Part shown: positions 18,757 through 26,964 of the stretch, piece by piece
Position numbering within the stretch: the stretch's first letter is position 1
How the letters are laid out: each line of letters starts with the position of its first letter
Assembly (NCBI GenBank): GCA_021299375.1
Contig: JAJTGR010000033.1
Coordinates: 1 to 64,000 of the forward strand
Source: Gemmatimonadota bacterium
GTDB taxonomy: Bacteria > Gemmatimonadota > Gemmatimonadetes > Gemmatimonadales > Gemmatimonadaceae
Reading direction: 5' to 3'
DNA: 64,000 nt
Notes under the pieces: model-generated
Told to the model about the DNA's origin: nothing
Databases searched by the model: none
What the model saw: only the letters and a program-made list of their open reading frames with translations
Program-made: the position numbers and the translations under genes

Positions 18757-18803
18757 GTCCGCCGCAACGCCGGACGTCGGCGCCTGCCCGATGCCGCCGT
18801 CGG

Positions 18804-19673
18804 TCAGTCGTCGCGTTGGGGCGGCTGGGCGATGTTGCTCACCAAGGAGTCCTGCTTTGCCGCGGCGAGCGCCTCGGCGTTCGGCGCGCTCTCCGGAACG
18901 TTGGTGAACGGCAGCAGGATCGAGATACGCCGATTGGCCGCCGCCAGGGGATCATCGAAGACGCGGGGCTTGGTGTCGGCGTAGCCCCGCACCTCCAGCA
19001 CCCGGCTTCCGTCGACGCCGGTGGACTCGAGCACACGCCGCGCCGCATTGGCGCGGTCGGTCGATAGCTCCCAGTTCGTGTACGCCGCGTCCTTGCCGAA
19101 CTTGGCGCCGTCGGTGTGCCCCTCGAGCACGACCGGGTTGCTGAGCTGCGCGAGCTCGGTCCCCACCAGCTGCAGCGTGAGCATGGTGGCGCTGTTCATG
19201 CGCGACGAGCCGATCGGGAAGTACACGTCCCCCTTGCCCGACTCGACCAGCTCGATGCGCAGGCCTTCCTTGGTGACCTGCACGTCGACGAGGGCGTTGA
19301 GCTTCCTGAGCGAATCGCTCGCCGCCAGTTTTTCGAGGATGATGCGTCGCAGGTTCTCGAACTGTTTCTGCTCAGCGGAGCGCACGATCATGCGCAGCGG
19401 CGTCTTCTGGAGGTTCGACGGCGCGCTGCCGGTGCTGACCGGGCTCGAACCGGCCCCGAACCCCTTCTTGTAGCCGACGGGATTGGCGAAGTAGCCCTCG
19501 ATAGCCTGCTTGGTCTTGTCGTCCATGCCGAGGATCCACATGACCATGAAGAACGCCATCATGGCGGTCACGAAGTCGGCGTACGCCACCTTCCACGAGC
19601 CGCCGTGGTGGCCGCCCCCGCCACCCACCTTCTTCTTGACGATGACGATCTTCTTGCCGCCGCGGGCCGCCAT
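18804..19673 (-). CDS. motB: Flagellar motor stator protein MotB
   Basis: A 289-residue stator subunit. A Lys/Gly-rich N-terminus precedes a single transmembrane helix, YADFVTAMMAFFMVMWILG, with the proton-conducting Asp33. The C-terminal half is an OmpA/MotB peptidoglycan-binding domain (VLEGHTDGAKFG, TDRANAARRVLE, RVLEVRGYAD). It anchors the stator to the cell wall while MotA/MotB ion flow drives rotation. It follows motA by three bases. Confidence 0.95.
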   Translation of the reverse strand: MAARGGKKIVIVKKKVGGGGGHHGGSWKVAYADFVTAMMAFFMVMWILGMDDKTKQAIEGYFANPVGYKKGFGAGSSPVSTGSAPSNLQKTPLRMIVRSAEQKQFENLRRIILEKLAASDSLRKLNALVDVQVTKEGLRIELVESGKGDVYFPIGSSRMNSATMLTLQLVGTELAQLSNPVVLEGHTDGAKFGKDAAYTNWELSTDRANAARRVLESTGVDGSRVLEVRGYADTKPRVFDDPLAAANRRISILLPFTNVPESAPNAEALAAAKQDSLVSNIAQPPQRDD

Positions 19674-19676
19674 GGG

Positions 19677-20534
19677 TTATGCCGCCTTCTTGCGCGTGAG
19701 CTCTTCGAGTTCGGCGAAGCTCGGCCGCTCGTGCGGCTCGATGTTGCGGCGCGAGAACTCCACGGCGGTCATGGGCGCATCCCCACGGGCGAACGACAGC
19801 AGCGCCGTGCGGATGCACAGCATGTAGTCGTGTTCGGCATGCAGGCGCGTCTCCATGGCCTTCGCAATGGGGCCGAATACGCCGTACGCCAGAAGAATGC
19901 CGATGAACGTACCCACGAGGGCGGCCGCCACCTTGTTGCCGATCTCCGACGCGGCGCCGCCGATCGAGCCCATGGTGATGATCACGCCGAGCACCGCCGC
20001 GACGATGCCGAAGCCGGGCATGGCGTCGCCCACCGTCGTGATCGCGTGCGGGGCGAGCATGCCTTCGTGATGGTGCTTCTCGAGGTCGACGTCGAGAATG
20101 TCGGCCAGATTGTGATCTTCCACCGTGCCGGTGAGCAGCACCTTGAGGGTGTCGCAGAGCAGTGACACGGCGTGGTGATTGTTCATGAACGACGGGTACT
20201 TCTGGAAGATGTCGCTGCCTTCCGGGTTCTCGATGTGCGACTCGAGGCCCACAAGGCCGTCCTTGCGGGCCTTCTGGAACACTTCGTAGAGTACCTGCAG
20301 CAGCTCCGCATACGCCTTGGCACCGTACGGATTGGGCTTGAGCAGGCCCAGCAGCTGGCTCATGCAGGCCTTGAGCACGGCCGGTGGGTTCGCCACGACG
20401 AGGGTGCCCACGCCGGCCCCCCCGATGATGATGAACTCGGTCGGCTGCCAGAGCACCGCGACGTTGCCGTGGTGCATTACGTAGCCGCCGATGACCGACC
20501 CGAATACGACGACCAACCCGATGATGACGAACAC
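19677..20534 (-). CDS. motA: Flagellar motor stator protein MotA
   Basis: A 285-residue inner-membrane protein with four transmembrane segments (about 1-25, 30-50, and a pair near 175-230) and a large cytoplasmic loop rich in charged residues that contacts FliG. The sequences IIIGGAGVGTLVVANPP and GDAMPGFGIVAAVLGVIITMGSIGG are typical MotA stretches, the second carrying the conserved proline of the torque-generating region. It is divergent from a histidine-phosphotransfer-like gene, 21 bases away, so the motA promoter must lie inside that gene; I found no good sigma28 match there. Confidence 0.95.
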   Translation of the reverse strand: MFVIIGLVVVFGSVIGGYVMHHGNVAVLWQPTEFIIIGGAGVGTLVVANPPAVLKACMSQLLGLLKPNPYGAKAYAELLQVLYEVFQKARKDGLVGLESHIENPEGSDIFQKYPSFMNNHHAVSLLCDTLKVLLTGTVEDHNLADILDVDLEKHHHEGMLAPHAITTVGDAMPGFGIVAAVLGVIITMGSIGGAASEIGNKVAAALVGTFIGILLAYGVFGPIAKAMETRLHAEHDYMLCIRTALLSFARGDAPMTAVEFSRRNIEPHERPSFAELEELTRKKAA

Positions 20535-20555
20535 GCGACGCGATCCGGAGTGCGA

Positions 20556-21233
20556 GTGGACGAATCAGTGATACAGGGAGGCGCAGGCGGCCACCCGGCC
20601 GCATGGGCGACCGGCTGCGCGCACTGGCTCACCATTCATGACGATCTGCTCCGCGGACTGACACATGCGATCAGCAATCGCCTCGCGACCGTGACCGCCT
20701 CGGCGAGCGTGCTCGAGGCCGGTCTGGTGCCCGATCACCGGGTCATCGAGGGGTTGCAGCGGGATGCCGATCGCCTCGAGGGGCTGTTGCAGGCCCTGCG
20801 GCAGCTGCCGCAGGGCCTGGCTGGGGAGCTCGAACCGCTGCTGCTGGCCGACGCCCTCGCGGGCGCCCGTCGGCTGGTCGAGGAACATCCGGCGCTGCGC
20901 GGCCGGTCGGTGCAGGTGCATCCCGTCGGTGACGTGCTGCCCGTGCGGGCCGAGCCCGCGGCGGTCCTGCATGCCGCGGCGGTCGCGCTGCTGGCGGCGG
21001 CGCGCTGCAGCACCGCCGTCATCGTCGTGACGCTGGAAACGACGGGCGACGTCGTCCGCCTGCAGGCGCGCGGCGATGGTGGCACCGACGACCCGGTGCA
21101 GGAGCTGCTGCACCGGGACGCCGAGGCGATCCGCTGGCTGCTGACGACCAGTGCCGGGCACGCCACCGTCCTGCCGGAGGGGTGCGCCTTCACGCTGCCC
21201 ACGCTGCCGGCCTCGCGTCGCCGCAGCCGCTGA
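20556..21233 (+). CDS. Histidine kinase-like or phosphotransferase-like protein
   Basis: A 225-residue soluble protein (GTG 20556; GTG 20568 is an alternative). Residues about 28-95 form a two-helix dimerisation and phosphoacceptor unit, LLRGLTHAISNRLATVTA, with His37 as probable phosphorylated residue. The C-terminal half has the layout of a GHKL ATPase domain but lacks the N-box Asn and the DxGxG motif, reading EPAAVLHAAAVALLAAARC and LQARGDGG instead. A DHp plus degenerate ATPase of this size recalls the Caulobacter phosphotransferase ChpT. It is divergent from motA and convergent with csrA, so a role in flagellar control is plausible. No partner is shown. Confidence 0.6.
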   Translation: MDESVIQGGAGGHPAAWATGCAHWLTIHDDLLRGLTHAISNRLATVTASASVLEAGLVPDHRVIEGLQRDADRLEGLLQALRQLPQGLAGELEPLLLADALAGARRLVEEHPALRGRSVQVHPVGDVLPVRAEPAAVLHAAAVALLAAARCSTAVIVVTLETTGDVVRLQARGDGGTDDPVQELLHRDAEAIRWLLTTSAGHATVLPEGCAFTLPTLPASRRRSR

Positions 21234-21235
21234 CA

Positions 21236-21550
21236 TCAGGCAGGCGGCGCCGCTCCGGACGCGCTCGACGCGCCCGGGTCGTGCGGAGGTGATGACGGAG
21301 CCTGGAGGCCGGCCGGCGCGGTGGCCTGAGGGGCGCCGAGGGCACTGAGCCACTCCGAGCCGGCGGGCACGGCGGCCGCTCGCTGGTTCTCCTGCGCCAC
21401 CTGCTCGGCGATTTCACCACGCAGGATCTTGACGGTGCTGGGCGCCTCGATGCCGATGCGTACGCCGCCGCGATCGCAGGACACGATCATGATCCTGATG
21501 CCGCCGTCGATGATGATCGAGTCGCCTTCGCGACGTCCGAGAATGAGCAT
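21236..21550 (-). CDS. csrA: Carbon storage regulator CsrA with extended C-terminus
   Basis: RNA-binding regulator that blocks translation at GGA-containing leaders; in many flagellated bacteria it represses flagellin mRNA and is antagonised by FliW. Residues 1-55 match CsrA (MLILGRREGDSIIIDGG, VRIGIEAPSTVKILRGEI) with the RNA-binding Arg44 position kept. The protein is 104 residues against the usual 60-75: the last 45 residues are Ala/Pro/Ser-rich and look disordered. It is the last gene of the flgF-to-flgK unit, six bases after flgK. FliW is encoded at 55330. Confidence 0.93.
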   Translation of the reverse strand: MLILGRREGDSIIIDGGIRIMIVSCDRGGVRIGIEAPSTVKILRGEIAEQVAQENQRAAAVPAGSEWLSALGAPQATAPAGLQAPSSPPHDPGASSASGAAPPA

Positions 21551-21556
21551 GGCGCG

Positions 21557-23005
21557 TCAGATCAAGGAAAGCAGCGACTGCAGCATCTCGTCGGCGGCGG
21601 TGATCAGCTTCGTTGCCGCCTGATACGACTGCTGCACCCGGAGCATGTTCACCAGCTCCTCGTCGGTGCTGACGCCACTGACCGACTGGCGGCGCTTGTC
21701 CGCCTGTTCCACGAGGTTGTCGGCCACCGACGCGTTGTCGGTGGCGGTCGACGTCTGGATACCCAGGCGGGTGACGAGTCCGCGAAAGAACTCGAGGAAC
21801 GACCCCGTCTCCGTCGCGCCATTCGGCGCGGTCCAGGTCACCGTGTTGGTGGCGCTCCGCAATCCCGCCAGGCCCTGCGACACGCTGTTGTCCGTGGGGG
21901 CGTTGGCGTTTCCGGAGGCGGCAATGGCGGATGGATCGGCGGCCACGGTGCTGTGCAGGCCGATCGTGGCGGCGCGTACCGGGTTGGTCGTCGACCCGGG
22001 CGCGAAGAAGTTGCCGGCCGCGGCACCGGGCACGGTGTTGCCGTTGAATACGAACCCGCCGGTGTGCTTAGTGTTCACGGCCTGGACGAGCTGCGACGCC
22101 ATGGCGTCGAGCCGTCCGCGATAGGCCGGAATTTCCGTGTTGAGCACGTCGACCAGCGCCGAGAGCTGCCCCCCGATCGGCGCCAGCCGGTCGGGGGAGT
22201 CCCCGAGGCGCAGGCGGACCGGTACGTCGGTCAGCGGCGTCGTCGGCAGCGGATTCGGCGTCTCCATCTGTATGGAGAGCGGCACGGCCGAATCGCCTCC
22301 CACGAGCGTGGAGTTCCCGATCAGCACCGACACGCTGCCATCGGGCTGGTTGATGACCCGTGTGCCGGCGATCTTCGACAGCTCGTCGAGCTTGAGGTCG
22401 CGCATGTCACGCAGGTCGTTCGCCGTCTTGCCGTCGCTCTCCGAGGCCACCACCTGCACGTTCAGCTCGGCGATCTGCGACGCGAGGGCGTTGATGCGGC
22501 TGACGGTACTGTCCAGTCGCTCGAGGTTGCCGGCGCGCAGCGTCGTGAGCTGGGTGTCGTAGTCGTTGAACAGCTGCGAGAGCTGCCGCCCGCGCTGCTG
22601 CACGACGGCGCGAGCGGCGAGGCTGCTGGGCTGAGCCGACAGGTCGCTCCACGCATTCCAGAACAGGTCGAGGGCGTTGGTCATGCCGGCGTCCGAGGGC
22701 TCGCCGAAGACGGCCTCCACCCGGCCGAGCAGGTCGCGGCGCATGCTCGCATCACCGCTCATCGCATTGGACGAACGGAAGGACTCGTCAAGGAGGACGT
22801 CGCGCTTGCGGATCACCGTCGCGACCTTCACGCCGGTACCCATGACCCCGTTCGGCATGCGGTGGGGCGTGTTCGGAACCAGCACCGCCTCCTGCCGCGA
22901 ATAGCCGGGCGTCTCCGCGTTCGCCACGTTCTGCGAGATCGTCTGGAGCGCCACCTGGTGCGTCAGGAGGGCGGAACGGGCAATGCTGAACAGGCCGGAA
23001 CTCAT
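21557..23005 (-). CDS. flgK: Flagellar hook-associated protein FlgK (HAP1)
   Basis: Junction protein between hook and filament, exported through the flagellar export apparatus. The 482-residue product has the FlgK N-terminal signature IARSALLTHQVALQTISQNVANAETPGYSRQE and the C-terminal helix QQSYQAATKLITAADEMLQSLLSLI, which form the coiled-coil D0 domain. The middle holds a variable surface-exposed part. The ATG at 23005 is used; upstream in-frame sequence overlaps flgN. It follows the gene for its chaperone FlgN by one base. Confidence 0.95.
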   Translation of the reverse strand: MSSGLFSIARSALLTHQVALQTISQNVANAETPGYSRQEAVLVPNTPHRMPNGVMGTGVKVATVIRKRDVLLDESFRSSNAMSGDASMRRDLLGRVEAVFGEPSDAGMTNALDLFWNAWSDLSAQPSSLAARAVVQQRGRQLSQLFNDYDTQLTTLRAGNLERLDSTVSRINALASQIAELNVQVVASESDGKTANDLRDMRDLKLDELSKIAGTRVINQPDGSVSVLIGNSTLVGGDSAVPLSIQMETPNPLPTTPLTDVPVRLRLGDSPDRLAPIGGQLSALVDVLNTEIPAYRGRLDAMASQLVQAVNTKHTGGFVFNGNTVPGAAAGNFFAPGSTTNPVRAATIGLHSTVAADPSAIAASGNANAPTDNSVSQGLAGLRSATNTVTWTAPNGATETGSFLEFFRGLVTRLGIQTSTATDNASVADNLVEQADKRRQSVSGVSTDEELVNMLRVQQSYQAATKLITAADEMLQSLLSLI

Positions 23006-23006
23006 G

Positions 23007-23552
23007 TCACACCGCCCGGTTGAGGAGAATGCCGCGTCCGGCCACGCTCGTCGGGGGAGCCTGGCCCTCCGCGACATAGGTGGACGGCAGGCTCGGGCTG
23101 CCCACCAGCGTGCGCACATGCTGGTCGGTGGCCGTCAGCGCTTCGCGCAGCAGCTTGCGATTCATGCCCACTTCGCGTGTCAGCACGTCGGCGGCCTGCT
23201 GCAGGCGCGACCGGGCCTCACGGACACGGTCGTCGACGAGATCGCCGAGCAGGTCCTCGAGTTCGCGGAGGGTGCAATCCTCGGAGCCGCCGAGCAGCAC
23301 GTTGAGCTGGCGGCGCCGCTGCCGGGCCTGGCCGAGCGTGGCGAGGATGCGATGGGTCGCGAAGGTGCTGTCGTCGACACCCTGGATATCGTCGGCGCCG
23401 ACTGCCTCGCGTTGGCGCCGCATCTGCGCGATGAGGTCGTCGAGCAGCCGTCGCTCGCTGATCAGCGCGTCATGCAGGGCGTTGAGCAGCGCCGCCGATG
23501 GCAACGCGACGCGAGGCGCGGTTTCCTGGTATGGCGTGGTCGTCGGCAACAT
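23007..23552 (-). CDS. flgN: FlgN-like export chaperone
   Basis: A 181-residue, mostly helical protein (LLNALHDALISERRLLDDLIAQMRRQRE, RQLNVLLGG, VGMNRKLLREALTATDQHVRTLV) with the length and helix pattern of FlgN, the cytoplasmic chaperone for FlgK and FlgL. Sequence identity of this family is always low, and the assignment rests on helix pattern and on its place directly before flgK. The ATG at 23552 overlaps the flgJ stop. Confidence 0.8.
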   Translation of the reverse strand: MLPTTTPYQETAPRVALPSAALLNALHDALISERRLLDDLIAQMRRQREAVGADDIQGVDDSTFATHRILATLGQARQRRRQLNVLLGGSEDCTLRELEDLLGDLVDDRVREARSRLQQAADVLTREVGMNRKLLREALTATDQHVRTLVGSPSLPSTYVAEGQAPPTSVAGRGILLNRAV

Positions 23553-23893
23553 CAGCGGGGGGAGGAGTCGGAGTCCAACGGGGCTGCGGCGACCGGGAGC
23601 CGGCCGCGCAACTGGCGATAGAGGGCTTCGGAGAGACCGCCACCCCAATGGCTGGGAGTTTCGGCCGCAAGGTGCTGATCCATGAGGCCCGTGAACATGT
23701 CTTCGCCGGCCCCCCCGGAAACAATGCCTTCCCCCTGCGGAACGGTCTCGCGCATGGCCTTGTAGAGCTGCTGGACGAACACCCCCTCGAGCTGTCTGGC
23801 ACTCTCGCGGAGCGAGCGCTCCTGCGGCGTACGGTCCTGTGCCGCGGGGCGGCTCACGCCTGTCACGGGGCGGGACATGATGGGGTCGCTCAT
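23552..23893 (-). CDS. flgJ: Rod-binding protein FlgJ, single-domain form
   Basis: A 113-residue protein matching only the N-terminal rod-scaffold domain of FlgJ: ARQLEGVFVQQLYKAMRETVP, then a Gly/Glu-rich loop and DMFTGLMDQHLAAE. In enteric bacteria FlgJ is about 313 residues with a C-terminal glucosaminidase that opens the cell wall for the rod; that domain is absent here. In other bacteria with short FlgJ a separate hydrolase does the job. The start ATG overlaps the flgI stop (ATGA). Confidence 0.92.
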   Translation of the reverse strand: MSDPIMSRPVTGVSRPAAQDRTPQERSLRESARQLEGVFVQQLYKAMRETVPQGEGIVSGGAGEDMFTGLMDQHLAAETPSHWGGGLSEALYRQLRGRLPVAAAPLDSDSSPR

Positions 23894-24990
23894 CGAATGA
23901 CGACCTCTGCGGTGATGGCGCCCACTTCCCGCAGGGCGGCGAAGATGGCGGCGATCTCGCTGGCCGGGGTCTGCACGGCATGCAGTGCCGAGGCGATGCG
24001 CTGGACCGGCAGGCCGGCCGGCAGCCGTACGCTGCCCGGAATGGCGGCGGTGTCATCGGGCGCCACGTTGCCGATGGCAAGCGTGATGGCGCCGTGGCTC
24101 ACGGTGGCGGCGCCCACGACGATCTCGCCGCCGGCCACGACGGTGCCATCGCGCCCGTCGATGACGAGGCGGGGACGGGCCTGGGGGGCAATGGCGAGGT
24201 CGCGAATCTTCGCCATGGCGACCGGCTTGGCCACCGAGTCGGCGAGTGTCACCAGCACGGAACCTTCATCTTCCACCGTCGCGGTCTTGTCGCCGAGGGC
24301 GCCGTTGATGGCGGTGGCGATGCGGGTGGCGGTCCCGAGGTCGGGTTCGCGGAGGAAGAGCCGCGACTGGGCGGCCATGGCCGGGCGCGGGAGATCGGCC
24401 TCGAGCACACCGCCGGTGGGAATGCGGGCGGCCGTTTCGAGGGTGGCGCTCAGACGCGTGGTGGCGCCGCCCTGGCTCGTGAGCAGGGAGCCCTGGGCCG
24501 TGCCGAGCGGCGGTCCGTTGGGGTCGGCCACGAGCGGTGTCATGAACAGGGTGCCGCCGCGCAGCGAGCGGGCATCGCCGATGCTGGACACCTGCACTTC
24601 GAAGCGCCCGCCGGGACGCAGGTACGGTGAGACCTCGGCGGTGACCAGCACCGCCGCGACGTTGCGCATGCGGATGAGGTCCGCCGGGACTTCGATGTTG
24701 AAGCGGCGCAGGATGTTGATGACGCTCTGCACCGTGGGGCCGGCCGACTGGCCGCCGATGGCCCGGTCGCCGGTGTTGTCGAGACCGACCGCGAGACCAT
24801 AGCCCACGAGGCGTACGGGCAGCGCGCCTTCGGGGGAGGTCAGGTCGCGGATCTTGATGTCGTTCTGGGCGTGCACGGTGCCGGGCATGAGCACCAGCAG
24901 CGCCGCCGCGGCCATGACGGTACGTACCATCCGTGCGGTGTACGTCGCTGCCACGTGCGTCGCGAGGGTCAGCATGAGGGTGGTGGTCAT
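23890..24990 (-). CDS. flgI: Flagellar P-ring protein FlgI
   Basis: A 366-residue periplasmic protein that forms the bushing in the peptidoglycan layer. A signal peptide ends near TVHAQN, followed by the strongly conserved IRDLTSPEGALPVRLVGYGLAVGL (FlgI begins with I-x-D-x-x-x-x-x-G-x-R-x-N-x-L-x-G-x-G-L in most species). GGTLFMTPLVAD and AAIFAALREVGAITAEVVIR at the end are also typical. The ATG at 24990 overlaps the flgH stop; the second Met (24930) would give a more compact signal peptide. Confidence 0.95.
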   Translation of the reverse strand: MTTTLMLTLATHVAATYTARMVRTVMAAAALLVLMPGTVHAQNDIKIRDLTSPEGALPVRLVGYGLAVGLDNTGDRAIGGQSAGPTVQSVINILRRFNIEVPADLIRMRNVAAVLVTAEVSPYLRPGGRFEVQVSSIGDARSLRGGTLFMTPLVADPNGPPLGTAQGSLLTSQGGATTRLSATLETAARIPTGGVLEADLPRPAMAAQSRLFLREPDLGTATRIATAINGALGDKTATVEDEGSVLVTLADSVAKPVAMAKIRDLAIAPQARPRLVIDGRDGTVVAGGEIVVGAATVSHGAITLAIGNVAPDDTAAIPGSVRLPAGLPVQRIASALHAVQTPASEIAAIFAALREVGAITAEVVIR

Positions 24991-25646
24991 GGCCAGAGCA
25001 CTCCGACGACCTTGCTGATGATGCCCTGCTTGGGTTTGCCCAGCGGGCCCGGCGACGCATAGCCGATCTGCGCGTCGGCGACGCGGCTGGACTCGATGAG
25101 GTTGGTGACGGACACGTCCTGAGCGCGCACCCAGCCGGTGAAGACAATGTCCTGCTTCGCCTGGTCGACGTCGATGTTCTTGGTGCCCTTGACCTGCAGC
25201 AGGCCATTCGGGCCCACGCTGACCACCCGCACACTCATCTCGTTCTGGAAGCGGTTCTCGCGGCGGGCCTGGCCGCGCTGCTGCTGGTTGGCGCGGTTGG
25301 TGATGTCGATGTTCGCGTTCTGCGAGCTCGAGGGGAGCCGCGCGCTCAGCCCGAAGCCGCGTGTGCGGTCGTCCTGGGCGATGTTTTCCTTGACCGCCGT
25401 GGAGATCGTGTAGTCGTCGATCAGCACGGTGATGATGTCGCCGACGGCGAACTGCCGGCGATCGGCCACCCAGGAGGAGCGGGCCGGCGTCGTCGTGGTG
25501 GTGCCAGGTGCGGCGCCCACGGGCGGTGTGGTGTTGGTGGCGCCGGCGGCGGCCGGTGCGCCCTGCGCACGGGCAAGGGCTGGCAGCAGGGCGAGGCTCA
25601 CAACCAGCAGGGCGGAGCGGAAGCGCACACGCATGATGACAGACAT
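24987..25646 (-). CDS. flgH: Flagellar L-ring protein FlgH, non-lipidated form
   Basis: A 219-residue protein of the outer-membrane ring. The core motifs VGDIITVLIDDYTISTAVKEN, FQNEMSVRVVSVGPNGLLQVKGTK and VTNLIESSRVADAQIGY identify FlgH. In E. coli FlgH is a lipoprotein, but here the signal peptide ends ALARAQG and there is no cysteine near the cleavage site or elsewhere in the N-terminal 60 residues, so it should be cut by signal peptidase I. A Thr/Pro/Ala-rich linker (about 30-56) precedes the ring domain. Confidence 0.95.
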   Translation of the reverse strand: MSVIMRVRFRSALLVVSLALLPALARAQGAPAAAGATNTTPPVGAAPGTTTTTPARSSWVADRRQFAVGDIITVLIDDYTISTAVKENIAQDDRTRGFGLSARLPSSSQNANIDITNRANQQQRGQARRENRFQNEMSVRVVSVGPNGLLQVKGTKNIDVDQAKQDIVFTGWVRAQDVSVTNLIESSRVADAQIGYASPGPLGKPKQGIISKVVGVLWP

Positions 25647-25654
25647 CGCGGGTC

Positions 25655-26152
25655 TCAGCGGAGGCGAACGGTGTTGGGCGCGACGGCGATGCCGTCGAGC
25701 CGGCGGGTGCGATCGATACGAACGCCCACGGGGGCGCCGGCGGTCGCGGCATTGGTGGCCACACCGGTGATGACCAGCCGCAGCGGTCCGTCCTGCCAGA
25801 TGGCGGTGACGGGCGCGCCGCTGCTGATGACTGGCGGTGCGGAGACAGCGGGGGCGCGCAGCACTTCACCGGCGGCGAGCGCCCGGCGCGTCACCCAGCC
25901 GGGCAGCGCCGAGGTGGTGTCGGGCGCGCTGTTCCACCGCCACAGGATCACGGTATCGCGGTGCGCGATGTCCTCGGCGCGCAGCGTTTCGCCACGGGCA
26001 AGGGCGCGCGCTGCCACCGTGAGCCTGACGCGCCGCTGGTCGCGACGGAGCGGCGTGGTGCTGTCGGCCGGCTGTTCCTGCGCGCGCAGCATCGCGGCGC
26101 TGCTGACCAGCAGGGCCGTGACGATCGCGACGCGCGTGAACAACGAGGGCAT
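25655..26152 (-). CDS. flgA: P-ring assembly chaperone FlgA
   Basis: A 165-residue secreted SAF-domain protein needed for FlgI ring assembly. Signal peptide ends at LRAQEQ. The segment VAARALARGETLRAEDIAHRD and WVTRRALAAGEVLRAPAV are the two typical SAF repeats, and VGVRIDRTRRLDGIAV is the conserved FlgA end region. It lies between flgG and flgH, as in many flagellar loci. Confidence 0.92.
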   Translation of the reverse strand: MPSLFTRVAIVTALLVSSAAMLRAQEQPADSTTPLRRDQRRVRLTVAARALARGETLRAEDIAHRDTVILWRWNSAPDTTSALPGWVTRRALAAGEVLRAPAVSAPPVISSGAPVTAIWQDGPLRLVITGVATNAATAGAPVGVRIDRTRRLDGIAVAPNTVRLR

Positions 26153-26160
26153 GCGGCGGC

Positions 26161-26949
26161 TCAGCGGGAGATGTTGTTGGCGATCTGGCCCATCTCGTCG
26201 GCCGTCTTGATGGCCTTGGAGTTGATCTCGTAGGCGCGCATGGCGGCGATCATCTCCACCATCTCCTGCACGATTTCGACGTTCGAGCCTTCGAGGCTGC
26301 CCTGCTGCAGGCGCCCCATGCCATCCTCGTTGGCGAAGCCGAGCACCGGCTGGCCGGAGGCGGTGGTGGGCGCGAGCAGGTTCTGGCCAAGGTTGAGCAG
26401 TCCCGAGGGGTTCGCGAAGCGCGCCAGCTCGATGCGTCCCAGCTCCGTGGGCTGGATGTCGTTGCCCCGACGCACACTCACGACGCCGGCCACCGAGATG
26501 GTGATCTCGGAGGCATCGGCGGGGATGCGAATGGGCGGCTGCACGGTGAGGCCGGCGCTGGTCACGAGCACGCCCTGATCGGAGATCTGCAGGCTGCCGT
26601 CGCGCGTGTAGGCGAGCTCGCCCTGGTTGGTCTGCACCTGCAGGAACCCCTCGCCTTCGATGGCGATGTCGAGGTTGCGGCCGGTCTGCTCGATGGGCCC
26701 CTGCTCGTGCAGGCGCTGCACCCCGGCGAGCCGCGTACCGCGGCCCACCTGGATGGCCGGCAGCGTCTCGGCTTCGTTGCCGCCGATGACCTGCGTGCCC
26801 TGCACGGTCTGGTAGAGCAGGTCCTCGAAGTGCGCCCGGCTGCGCTTGAAGCCGGACGTGTTCACGTTGGCGAGATTGTTGGCGATGATTTCGGTGCGCG
26901 TCTGCTGCGCCATCATGCCGCTGGCGGCGGCGCGGAGTGCTGGATCCAT
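26161..26949 (-). CDS. flgG: Flagellar distal rod protein FlgG
   Basis: A 262-residue axial protein. The N-terminus ALRAAASGMMAQQTRTEIIANNLANVNTSGFKR and the C-terminal EMVEMIAAMRAYEINSKAIKTADEM are FlgG hallmarks, and its length is the standard 260-262. It forms the distal rod that crosses the peptidoglycan and outer-membrane rings. Encoded right after flgF and exported by the flagellar apparatus. Confidence 0.96.
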   Translation of the reverse strand: MDPALRAAASGMMAQQTRTEIIANNLANVNTSGFKRSRAHFEDLLYQTVQGTQVIGGNEAETLPAIQVGRGTRLAGVQRLHEQGPIEQTGRNLDIAIEGEGFLQVQTNQGELAYTRDGSLQISDQGVLVTSAGLTVQPPIRIPADASEITISVAGVVSVRRGNDIQPTELGRIELARFANPSGLLNLGQNLLAPTTASGQPVLGFANEDGMGRLQQGSLEGSNVEIVQEMVEMIAAMRAYEINSKAIKTADEMGQIANNISR

Positions 26950-26964
26950 GGGTCGGTCGCTCGG

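Noticed and set aside
20172-20555. A longer N-terminus for the phosphotransfer-like protein starting at 20172
   Set aside because: It would run antisense through most of motA and reads as a His/Asp-rich shadow; GTG 20556 begins the recognisable protein.
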